DNA from: an uncultured Bacillaceae bacterium
Lineage (GTDB): Bacteria > Bacillota > Bacilli > Bacillales > Cytobacillaceae
Assembly: GCA_937995745.1 (NCBI GenBank)
Contig: CALKIU010000087.1
Span: forward strand, 1-14,473
Direction of reading: 5' to 3'
Length of the DNA: 14,473 nucleotides
Below are positions 6,284-12,630 of this stretch, one piece after another (position 1 is the first letter of the stretch; each line of letters starts with the position of its first letter). Under the pieces are notes generated by a model. It worked only from the letters and a program-made list of their open reading frames with translations, was not told the origin of the DNA and did no database searches. The position numbers and the translations under genes are program-made.

Positions 6284-7234
6284 TTACCGGCCGTGATTAT
6301 TCAACTGCTCGTCTATTCCTTCCCTCGGATCGATATGGATGACGATATCGATTCCGAGTTCTTTTTTTATTCTTTCTTCCAGCTGATGTACGTGCGCATG
6401 GGCTTTTTCCACGCTCAACCGCGCCGGAACGACGACGTGCATGGAAGCCATCTGTTTTCCCGGACCGTAGTCATGCACATGCAAATCGTGGCAATGGCGA
6501 ATGATCGGGCTCTCCTCCACAATGGCCTCAATTTTCTCATAAATTTCCGGATCCGGGGAAGGCCCGAGCAAAAAATACACGGAATCTTTGGCCGTGCTGA
6601 AAGCGGTGTACATAATCAACAGCGAAATCGCCAAGCCGAGAATGCCGTCAATGGGCAAATCGACATACGTCCCGATGATCGTGCCGGTAATGACCCCGGT
6701 TGTGGCGATCACATCATTCAAACTGTCCTTTGCGGCCGCTTTGTTCAGCGTGGAGTTAATCGTCCGGCCGATATACTGGTTGTACGAAAACATCCAGATC
6801 TTGACAAAAACAGACAGAATGAGAATCGCCATTGCGATGACATGGAGTTCCACCTGTTCGGGACTGATGATCTTTTTCACGGATTCGGAGAACAGATGCA
6901 AACCGACCGTAAAAATGATAAACGCCACGACAAGCGATGCAATATATTCCATCCGCCCGTGCCCGTACGGATGCTCCTTATCCGGCGGCTTGCTGCTCCA
7001 ATTGGCGCCGAAAATGGTCACCACAGACGAGGCGGAATCCGTCAGGTTGTTGAACGCGTCGGAAATGATGGCAATGCTGTTCATCATGAACCCGGTGACA
7101 AGCTTTACGGCAAAAAGAAAGACATTCAAAAAAATGCCCAAAACACCGGAAAAAATGCCGTACGCCTTTCTCACTTCCGGATCGGACGTGTTTTCATAAT
7201 TTTTAACAAAGATTTTCATTAAAAACTTAATCAT
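6284..7234 (-). CDS. Cation diffusion facilitator (CDF), probable Mn2+ exporter
   Basis: The 316-residue membrane protein has the CDF layout: six hydrophobic segments between residues 27 and 215 and a C-terminal cytoplasmic metal-binding domain (about 225-302) with several His residues (H247, H249, H253, H266, H300). The family motif HPYGHGR is at 88-94. The transport site is formed by N62-x3-D66 in the second helix (SDAFNNLTD) and D170-x3-D174 in the fifth (KDSLND). Zinc CDFs carry His in one or both pairs, while an Asn-Asp/Asp-Asp site is known from the manganese exporter MntE of streptococci, so Mn2+ (or Fe2+) is the likely substrate, driven by proton exchange. The ATG at 7234 has GGAG about 8 nt upstream. 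A perfect TTGACA (complement of 7306-7311) lies upstream, but only a poor -10 box goes with it. No Mn riboswitch was seen. Confidence 0.92.
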   Translation of the reverse strand: MIKFLMKIFVKNYENTSDPEVRKAYGIFSGVLGIFLNVFLFAVKLVTGFMMNSIAIISDAFNNLTDSASSVVTIFGANWSSKPPDKEHPYGHGRMEYIASLVVAFIIFTVGLHLFSESVKKIISPEQVELHVIAMAILILSVFVKIWMFSYNQYIGRTINSTLNKAAAKDSLNDVIATTGVITGTIIGTYVDLPIDGILGLAISLLIMYTAFSTAKDSVYFLLGPSPDPEIYEKIEAIVEESPIIRHCHDLHVHDYGPGKQMASMHVVVPARLSVEKAHAHVHQLEERIKKELGIDIVIHIDPREGIDEQLNNHGR

Positions 7235-7625
7235 GAACAGAACTCCGTTTCATCACGATGATCTTCATGGAAGCCCCGCTTGATCAGTATGCCTCAATGT
7301 CCCGATGTCAAACATATTGTATCAGCCGGAAGCAAATGGGTCTACGGAAACCTTTCTTCCGCCGCCCATCATTGCGGTGCCGGAACAACAATTTTGCATG
7401 AAGGAAAAAATTTTGAAAAATAAAAAATCAACGGCGATTCCCAAAAACATTCCTGCCCGAAAACGGCACCGTGTGCTAAAATATAGCAAAACGCGCGGGA
7501 AAAAACCGGCAATGCCCCCGGCAGCCTTCTACGAAAGGAGGTCCGCTTTCCGGGGACAACGGCGGGGGCAAACGGAACAATCATCTCGGAGCTCTTTAAA
7601 TCCAAACGGAACGGAGGCGAAAAAA
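7235..7625. other. 391-bp divergent spacer between the CDF and HIT genes
   Basis: It contains a minus-strand TTGACA (complement of 7306-7311) that may be the CDF -35 box and the HIT promoter at 7474-7482. A near-perfect Shine-Dalgarno sequence AAAGGAGGT (about 7534-7542) has no ATG, GTG or TTG at usable distance. The long frame that opens at 7305 and runs into the HIT gene is basic and of low complexity before residue 108, and is not regarded as part of the protein. Confidence 0.45.
7474..7482 (+). promoter_or_regulatory. Extended -10 promoter of the HIT gene
   Basis: TGCTAAAAT is an extended -10 element (TGn plus TAAAAT, 5/6). The -35 region (TGCCCG at 17 bp) is poor, as often seen with extended -10 promoters. 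The predicted start near 7489 gives a leader of about 137 nt. Confidence 0.45.
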
Positions 7626-7991
7626 ATGACCTGTCCATTTTGCGGAGACGGCCTCAACATCCTGAGGGAAAACGAACTGGCATACGCCATCTACGACAAA
7701 TACCCGGTGAGCCGGGGCCACATCCTCATCATCCCCAAAAGGCATGTCAGCAGCTACTTTGACACGACCCCCGAAGAACGCCGGGCGATGGAGGCTTTGC
7801 TCGATGAATGCAAAACCTTTCTCGACGAAACACACTCGCCGGACGGCTACAACATCGGCATCAACGTCGGCCAAGCGGCGGGACAGACCATTTTTCACGT
7901 TCACCTCCACCTCATCCCCCGCTACGAAGGAGACTTGGACGACCCCCGCGGCGGCGTGAGGGGAGTCATCCCGGAAAAACGAATCTACTAA
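7626..7991 (+). CDS. HIT-family nucleotide hydrolase
   Basis: The 121-residue protein belongs to the histidine triad superfamily, which hydrolyses or transfers nucleoside phosphates (for example AMP-lysine, Ap4A or AMP-NH2 type substrates). The triad HVHLHL is at residues 91-96, with His93 as the expected nucleophile. N80 and the GQAAGQ loop (82-87) complete the site. C3-P-F-C6, H40 (PKRH) and H91 match the zinc site of bacterial HIT proteins. The C terminus DPRGGVRGVIPEKRIY is typical of a stand-alone HIT subgroup. The ATG at 7626 is set by GGAGG (7613-7617) 8 nt before it, and the protein begins right at the zinc motif as in its relatives. The CBS gene starts 84 bp downstream on the same strand with its own -10-like sequence between. 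Confidence 0.93.
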   Translation: MTCPFCGDGLNILRENELAYAIYDKYPVSRGHILIIPKRHVSSYFDTTPEERRAMEALLDECKTFLDETHSPDGYNIGINVGQAAGQTIFHVHLHLIPRYEGDLDDPRGGVRGVIPEKRIY

Positions 7992-8021
7992 TATGGGGAT
8001 AAAAAAACTGGAAAACTATTT

Positions 8022-8027
8022 TATAAT
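8022..8027 (+). promoter_or_regulatory. Possible -10 box of the CBS gene
   Basis: A perfect TATAAT lies in the 84-bp gap after the HIT gene. At 17 bp upstream there is only ATAAAA, so the -35 box is poor. The gene may be read both from here and from the HIT promoter. Confidence 0.35.
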
Positions 8028-8075
8028 AAAAATAAGAGGCATTTCAACGGCGGAAAACGGAACGGAGGAACAACG

Positions 8076-8888
8076 GTGGGATACAGAAAGAGTTCCTATT
8101 TGAGTTTGCGGCATCTGTTTGAAACCGAGATTACGGTTAACCATATTTCGGAAAAAATTGTTTCCTGCCATATCGACGACAGCGTTGAAAAAGCGCGTTC
8201 GATCATGGTCCGGAACGGATTTCATTGTCTCGGCGTCGAGGAGAACGGGCGCATTTTCGGATATGTGCGGAGGGAAGATGTGGAGGACAGCAAAGGGCGG
8301 GCTTCGCTCCGGGAACTTGTTAGAATATTTAGAATAGGGGAAATTGTTTCGGAAACGACGTCCATTATCGAGGTCATGTTTTTGCTGAAGGAACGGGACC
8401 GGGTGTTTGTTCTGGAAGGGGATGAGATTAACAGCCTCGTCACCCGGGCCGACATGCAAAAAACGCCCGTCCGTCTGCTCATTTTCGGGCTTTTGTCTTT
8501 GCTGGAAATGCATTTTACGCGCATCATCCGCATCTATATGTCGGGAAATTCGTGGACACAGTATCTCTCCGAGTCGCGCCTGGAAAAAGCGGAGGAGATT
8601 TTCAAGTTCCGCATTGAGGCGAACCAGGAAATCGATTTGCTCGACTGCCTGCAGTTTTGCGACAAGCGTGACATTATTTTGAACAACGAGCAAATATTCG
8701 GCATGCTCTCTTTTCCATCGAAAAACAAAGCGAAGAAAACGTTGCGCGAGCTGGAGAAACTCCGCGATCATATTGCCCATGCGCAAGATTTGCTCGGAAG
8801 TTTCGACTTTTTGAAGCTGATTTCTCTCGTGGACGAAATGGAGGCCCTTCTCGGGAAATGCGAGGAAATTTTAAGGGAGAACGGATAA
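8076..8888 (+). CDS. Two-CBS-domain protein with HEPN-like C-terminal domain
   Basis: The 270-residue protein starts with two CBS motifs (about residues 24-75 and 85-130, the second ending SLVTRADMQK). Such pairs usually bind adenine nucleotides and regulate an attached domain. The C-terminal part (about 133-268) is all helical and contains DLLDCLQFCDKRDIIL (187-202) and LEKLRDHIAHAQDLL (226-240). The R230-D-H-I-A-H235 segment fits the R-x4-H motif of HEPN domains, many of which are RNases in toxin, anti-phage or stress systems; the fit is by eye. Nucleotide-gated RNA cleavage is therefore a hypothesis, and a non-catalytic role is also possible. The GTG at 8076 follows GGAGG (8064-8068) at 7 nt. 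No antitoxin-like partner gene is adjacent. Similar CBS fusions appear to be widespread in bacteria, which argues for a housekeeping or stress role. Confidence 0.82.
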   Translation: MGYRKSSYLSLRHLFETEITVNHISEKIVSCHIDDSVEKARSIMVRNGFHCLGVEENGRIFGYVRREDVEDSKGRASLRELVRIFRIGEIVSETTSIIEVMFLLKERDRVFVLEGDEINSLVTRADMQKTPVRLLIFGLLSLLEMHFTRIIRIYMSGNSWTQYLSESRLEKAEEIFKFRIEANQEIDLLDCLQFCDKRDIILNNEQIFGMLSFPSKNKAKKTLRELEKLRDHIAHAQDLLGSFDFLKLISLVDEMEALLGKCEEILRENG

Positions 8889-9399
8889 CTGGCAGCGGAG
8901 AAACGAGACATTGGTTCACCTCGCCGAACGCATGGCGGAAAAAGTGCTCAGCACCGGGCAAACGCCGACTCCGGCCGTTTGTGTCTTTGGTTGGCGGCGG
9001 AGGGCGCATTGACAAGCATAAGCAAGAAAGAACGGCCTCATCCGGCCTGCTTTCGGCCGCGGCCGCTGTCAGAACGGTTTGTCCGATTTATGCGGCGGAG
9101 GCGGCGGAAAATGAAAACAACCCCTGCGGACACGGGGGTTTTGTTGTTGGAAGGAAATATGTATGCCGGCAAAATGGTTCGGTTCGTGCGTCCGTTATTT
9201 TATTTATACGGGCGGATGCTTCCGCCGGGGAGGATTTGCGGGCAGACGCCCTGGTTTTGAGACAGATGCCGGTTCTGACGGAAACAAGAGTCACTCTCAG
9301 TCTGTATGCATCGTCAGTAAGAAGCTGATGCCGGCCGGACGCACGGTGATTGAAAATGAATTATGTAGCAGTGGGCGATGGCGAACATTTGCCCCGCAA
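8889..9399. other. 511-bp GC-rich spacer after the CBS gene
   Basis: No recognisable gene is present. A 33-codon frame from a TTG at 8911 (LVHLAERMAEKVLSTGQ and following) looks protein-like but stops at 9012, with GGAG 11 nt before it. It may be a remnant or chance. Longer frames (8858-9328, 8979-9260) have rearranged composition rich in Arg and Pro and no family match. A terminator-like hairpin is at 9118-9147. A hairpin GGCGGA-TGCT-TCCGCC lies at 9211-9226 without a T-run. The part 9230-9399 lies downstream of the minus-strand gene and shows no clear terminator. Confidence 0.4.
9118..9147 (+). terminator. Probable intrinsic terminator after the CBS gene
   Basis: AACCCC (9119-9124) pairs with GGGGTT (9135-9140) around a 10-nt loop, followed by TTGTTGTT. 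It lies about 230 nt after the CBS stop codon, so the transcript would carry a long 3' tail or a small unnoticed gene. Confidence 0.6.
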
Positions 9400-9948
9400 T
9401 CAGAGGGACACGGTAAACCGGTGGTTTTGCTCAAAGTCCCAGTCTTCCCATGAATAGACGTTTAAGATCATTTCAATGCTTCGCTGCATGGCGGGAAGGG
9501 GATGATCTTCAAACTCCAGAATCGTCAAAACGGCTTCTGCCGTTTCGCCGGCAGGGATGTCTTCGCTCATGATGACCGTCGTTTTATCAAGTTCTTTGCC
9601 GTCGACTCTCACTTCTTCGGCCCGGACAGTCAAGGGCTTGTTGAATTTGTTCGTGACCTGGAACCGGATGTCGATGGAGTTGCCGTACACCTGGTGCTGG
9701 ACGTTTTTAATGTCAATAAGGACTGCTTTGATCTGTTCATTGTCGGCAATTTTATAGTTTATTTTTTTAATAATGTTGTGGTGGTTTTTGACCGGCGTTT
9801 GCTCCGCTGCGATCATTTGTACCTTGGCCGGGGGATAGGAATTTTGAGTTTTGCCGACTGTCAAATCCCTGTATACCGTCGTTGCAACCAAGACGAGCAG
9901 CACGATGGCCATTAAAATTTTCTGCTCCTGACTCAACTTCAGGTTCAA
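9400..9948 (-). CDS. Hypothetical membrane-anchored extracytoplasmic protein
   Basis: I do not recognise the family of this 182-residue protein. After a short polar start (MNLKLSQEQK) there is one hydrophobic segment at residues 11-26 (ILMAIVLLVLVATTVY), without a lipobox or clear cleavage site, so it is probably a single-pass anchor. The rest (30-182) is outside the membrane. It begins with a linker rich in Asn and Lys and continues as a beta-rich, possibly immunoglobulin-like domain (NSIDIRFQVTNKFNKPLTVRA; VDGKELDKTTVIMSEDIPAGETAEAVLTI), which recalls DUF4352-like domains only in general style. Translation should begin at a TTG at 9948: an in-frame TGA lies three codons upstream and GAGAGG (complement of 9959-9964) precedes it by 10 nt. 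An overlapping ATG at 9958 opens another frame. It stands alone, divergent from the D-Asp ligase operon. Confidence 0.8.
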   Translation of the reverse strand: MNLKLSQEQKILMAIVLLVLVATTVYRDLTVGKTQNSYPPAKVQMIAAEQTPVKNHHNIIKKINYKIADNEQIKAVLIDIKNVQHQVYGNSIDIRFQVTNKFNKPLTVRAEEVRVDGKELDKTTVIMSEDIPAGETAEAVLTILEFEDHPLPAMQRSIEMILNVYSWEDWDFEQNHRFTVSL

Positions 9949-9996
9949 AACGGTTCATCCTCTCAAAATTGTTCTCTCCAGTTTGTCTCATTTAAT

Positions 9997-10024
9997 ATTC
10001 TACAAGTTTCGACATGCTCTGCAA
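9997..10024 (-). promoter_or_regulatory. Promoter of the membrane-anchored protein gene
   Basis: On the minus strand TTGCAG (complement of 10019-10024) and TAGAAT (complement of 9997-10002, 5/6) are separated by 16 bp. They lie about 50 bp before the TTG start codon. Confidence 0.55.
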
Positions 10025-10238
10025 AGGCTTTTTTGAAATATAACAAAATATTCTGATTTAAGGAAAAAAAACCTAACCCTGACATCTTTTTTTCTTGCAA
10101 AGATTTCGCCAGAAAAAGCGGCCAGATGTACCGGCCGGAATTAAACTCAAAAAAGTATGTATCATGTTTTGTTGAAATAGCAAAATCTTAAAAAAATAGC
10201 CAAAAAAATTAATTTTATGTGAAAATCCGCCAAAAATA

Positions 10239-10267
10239 TTGACTCCAACAAGACAGTTTATCATAAT
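10239..10267 (+). promoter_or_regulatory. Sigma-A promoter of the D-Asp ligase operon
   Basis: TTGACT (10239-10244, 5/6) and CATAAT (10262-10267, 5/6) are separated by exactly 17 bp in AT-rich DNA. The predicted start near 10274 leaves an about 350-nt leader before the first gene. Confidence 0.65.
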
Positions 10268-10355
10268 GGTTATGTAAATTTTTGTCGTACTTTTCTCAAT
10301 TGATGGAAAAGAAAAAACATTAAACAGGGGACATCGCTGCACTGATTGGGAAATG

Positions 10356-10396
10356 GAACGGCCGGTGCATTTTTTTCTGCGCATTTTTTGCCGTTC
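10356..10396 (+). other. Inverted repeat in the operon leader
   Basis: GAACGGC (10356-10362) pairs with GCCGTTC (10390-10396). The 27-nt loop contains two T-runs and an inner TGC/GCA pairing, and TGTTCTTTTTC follows. It could work as an attenuating terminator about 100 nt into the transcript. An alternative pairing TGCAC/GTGCA (about 10338-10369) ends directly before T7 and overlaps it, as in a switch between two structures. The evidence is structural only. Confidence 0.4.
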
Positions 10397-10544
10397 TGTT
10401 CTTTTTCACTCTATTTTTTGATGTGTTCGTTATGAAAGAAGAGCTGCATCCAGGATGTGGTAATGGAAAAATGTGAAACCTTTTTGAGAAAGATTTGTCT
10501 AAGGTTGATAGATTTTTTTAATTACTAGAGTTTATAAAAGAAAA

Positions 10545-10590
10545 ATCCGCCGGCGCGGAATAACCGTCATGATGAATGCAGAAGAACGGT
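10545..10590 (+). other. Two small hairpins just before the ligase gene
   Basis: TCCGC/GCGGA (10545-10558, 4-nt loop) is followed by ACCGT/ACGGT (about 10563-10590). Both lie within 85 nt of the start codon. They could affect access to the ribosome binding site or stabilise the mRNA, but no known riboswitch class is recognised. Confidence 0.35.
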
Positions 10591-10627
10591 GATTTCCGAG
10601 TTTTGCCGGAAAGTGAGGAAGAGCAAG

Positions 10628-11875
10628 TTGGGGAAAAACAATTTTTTTGAGCAAATATTTATACCGGTGATTTTGGGCGGGAATCTAGGAGCATACAGCA
10701 TCGCCCGCGCTTTCCATGAAGCATATGGAACGAAATCTATTACCGTCAGCCGGCTGGTCACGGGTTCAATAGGCAACTCGAAGATTTTGCACACCGTCGT
10801 GGAACCAAACATGGACAAGGAAGACGCGCTGCTGGAATGTTTGCATCATTTTGGTCAGACATTTCCGAATATTAGCAAAATACTTTTGTGCAGCGACGAC
10901 TGGCATGTGCAATTGGCCGCCGGAATCAGGGATCGGCTGGGATCCGGCTGGATTGTTCCGTACGCTTCCAAAGAGATCATTCAACATGTGACAAAAAAGG
11001 CCAATTTCTACCGTCTTTGCGAGGAGGCCGGGGTCGATTATCCGCAAACGGTCATCTACAGCAGCCCGGAAGTGGAAAAAATTGATCTCCCGTTTCCGTT
11101 TCCGGTCGTCATCAAACCGACGAACAGCATGACTTACTCGCTGCTTTCCTTTGAAGGGAAAAAGAAGGTGTACATCGCCCGCACAAGGAAAGAGTTGGAG
11201 CGAATCATCTCCGTTGTGAGGGCGGGGGGATATGAGGAAGACTTAATCATCCAGGAATATATTCCCGGAGACGATACATCCATCCATGTCCTCACCTGCT
11301 ACACGACAACAGAAGGAAAGACCGTCATGGCTTCGATGGGGCAAATCCTCGTCGAGGACCACACGCCGACCGGAACCGGAAACCATCTGGCCATCCGCAC
11401 CCTGCCGGAGTCTGATGTCGCTGAACAAGCGGCCAAATTGATCGAGCGCATCGGGTATACGGGCTTTTCCAACTTCGACATCAAATTTGATGCGAGAGAC
11501 GGAAAATATAAATTTTTTGAACTGAATGCCCGCCTCGGCCGCAGCAATTACTATGTCACGGCCGCCGGCAACAACGTGGCCCGGTACTACGTGGAAGATT
11601 ACGTGAATCACAGGGAAATCGCCCCTTCTTTTACGCAAAAGGAAGTGCTGTACACGGTCATCCCGAAACGGCTGCTCTTAAAGAGCCTCAAGGATGAAAA
11701 GCTGCGGGAAAAAGTGAAAACGATGTACCGGGAGAAGCTTGTTCACCACCCGTTGAAATACCGTCCGATTGAGAAGAGCCTGAAGCACCGTTTCTATGAA
11801 AATGCTTCAACGATGAAATTTTATCTTAAATTCAAGAAATATCCTCCCCACGGGGAAATACCGGAAAGGGTGTGA
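10628..11875 (+). CDS. ATP-grasp carboxylate-amine ligase, D-aspartate ligase-like
   Basis: The 415-residue protein has the ATP-grasp fold. The N-terminal part (FIPVILGGNLGAYSIARAFHEAYG) resembles the D-aspartate ligase Aslfm of Enterococcus faecium (about 405 residues). Then come the ATP-binding Lys in FPVVIKPTNS (K163), IIQEYIPGDD (207-216) and the Mg-binding FELNARLG block with E298 and N300. All key residues appear intact. Aslfm-type enzymes activate the beta-carboxyl of D-Asp as an acyl phosphate and join it to the Lys side chain of the peptidoglycan precursor in the cytoplasm. The acceptor here is unknown. The TTG at 10628 is preferred because GAGGAAG (10615-10621) lies 6 nt before it and the ligase-like sequence begins right after. 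In-frame GTG codons at 10613 and 10589 are alternatives. The racemase gene starts 5 nt after the stop codon, which strongly suggests joint function. Confidence 0.85.
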   Translation: MGKNNFFEQIFIPVILGGNLGAYSIARAFHEAYGTKSITVSRLVTGSIGNSKILHTVVEPNMDKEDALLECLHHFGQTFPNISKILLCSDDWHVQLAAGIRDRLGSGWIVPYASKEIIQHVTKKANFYRLCEEAGVDYPQTVIYSSPEVEKIDLPFPFPVVIKPTNSMTYSLLSFEGKKKVYIARTRKELERIISVVRAGGYEEDLIIQEYIPGDDTSIHVLTCYTTTEGKTVMASMGQILVEDHTPTGTGNHLAIRTLPESDVAEQAAKLIERIGYTGFSNFDIKFDARDGKYKFFELNARLGRSNYYVTAAGNNVARYYVEDYVNHREIAPSFTQKEVLYTVIPKRLLLKSLKDEKLREKVKTMYREKLVHHPLKYRPIEKSLKHRFYENASTMKFYLKFKKYPPHGEIPERV

Positions 11876-11880
11876 ACAGC

Positions 11881-12630
11881 ATGGATGTATTAGTGGGCAT
11901 TATCGGCGGCCTCGGCCCGAAAGCGGGGGCCCAGTTTATTCAATCGCTCATCGACCGGACCGATGCGGAACGGGACCAGGGGCATGTGAATTTTTTGATG
12001 ATAAACCATGCCGCCATACCGGACCGCAGCGCCTATATTCTTGACCGTACAAAACCCAATCCGCTTCCGTATCTCATCGAGGATGTCAGGATGCTGTCCC
12101 GGGCAAATGTGTCTTTTATCGTCATCCCGTGCAATACGGCCCATTACTTTTATGACGAACTGCAGGCGGCCACAGAGACACCGGTTATCAATATGATCCG
12201 CGAAACCGTCCTGCACATTCGCAGACAATTTCCCGATGCCCGGAAAGCGGGCATTCTGGCCACGGAAGGCACGATAGCCGGAAAAATGTACCAGAAAGAG
12301 CTAGAGAGGGCCGGCCTCGTGCCGGTGGTTCCGCCGGATCAAATTCAGACGGCGGTCAACTGTCTGATTTTTGACCAGGTAAAGCAAGGAAAGGCCATCA
12401 ACTATCATCTGTACTACCGTGTCCTTGATTCCATGCACCAGATGGGCTGCGACACGGTGATTCTCGGCTGCACGGAATTGTCCGTTGTGGAAAAAGGAGC
12501 CGCGGGCCATGCTTACCGGGTCGTGGATTCCCAGGAGGTTCTCGTCGAACGGACGATCCTCGCCGCCGGGAAAAACGTGAAAGAAAGCCGACAAGACAAG
12601 CCACAGACAGATTGGAGGAACATCGTATGA
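11881..12630 (+). CDS. racD: Aspartate/glutamate racemase family protein
   Basis: The 249-residue protein has the hallmarks of PLP-independent aspartate racemases: the N-terminal GIIGGLGPKA (6-15), the first catalytic Cys84 in IPCNTAHYFYDEL and the second catalytic Cys197 in LGCTELSVVE. The two cysteines take up and deliver the alpha proton, converting L-Asp to D-Asp in the cytoplasm. Glutamate racemase MurI is a relative, but the context favours aspartate. The ATG at 11881 follows GGAAAGGG (11863-11870) at 10 nt; a GTG at 11872 would overlap the ligase stop and is too close to that site. Its last codon overlaps the next start (ATGA at 12627-12630), so translation is coupled. The gene would supply the D-Asp used by the preceding ligase, the same pairing as racD with the D-Asp ligase in lactic acid bacteria. 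Confidence 0.9.
   Translation: MDVLVGIIGGLGPKAGAQFIQSLIDRTDAERDQGHVNFLMINHAAIPDRSAYILDRTKPNPLPYLIEDVRMLSRANVSFIVIPCNTAHYFYDELQAATETPVINMIRETVLHIRRQFPDARKAGILATEGTIAGKMYQKELERAGLVPVVPPDQIQTAVNCLIFDQVKQGKAINYHLYYRVLDSMHQMGCDTVILGCTELSVVEKGAAGHAYRVVDSQEVLVERTILAAGKNVKESRQDKPQTDWRNIV

Larger units (their letters stand above)
9949..10627. other. 679-bp divergent AT-rich spacer
   Basis: It holds the minus-strand promoter for the membrane protein (9997-10024), the plus-strand promoter of the ligase operon (10239-10267) and the structured operon leader (about 10274-10627). A hairpin CGGCC/GGCCG at about 10119-10137, followed on the minus strand by CTTTTTC, resembles a minus-strand terminator with no obvious source gene. 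The 10073-10384 minus-strand frame has low-complexity sequence and is not regarded as real. No protein-coding gene was seen. Confidence 0.5.

Noticed and set aside
6197..7222. 341-codon plus-strand frame over the CDF gene
   Set aside because: It lies antisense to a protein with unmistakable CDF motifs. The translation is rich in His, Arg and Asp repeats typical of an antisense frame.
7534..7542. Perfect Shine-Dalgarno sequence AAAGGAGGT suggesting a gene start
   Set aside because: No ATG, GTG or TTG follows within usable distance. The HIT gene has its own site at 7613-7617.
7305..7625. Upstream extension of the HIT protein by 107 residues
   Set aside because: The extension is basic and of low complexity. 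The HIT zinc motif normally begins at the N terminus, and a good ribosome binding site marks the internal ATG.
9356..9454. Short plus-strand frame (MNYVAVGDGEH and following) near the end of the minus-strand gene
   Set aside because: There is no ribosome binding site, it overlaps the coding end of the 9400 gene, and no family is recognised.
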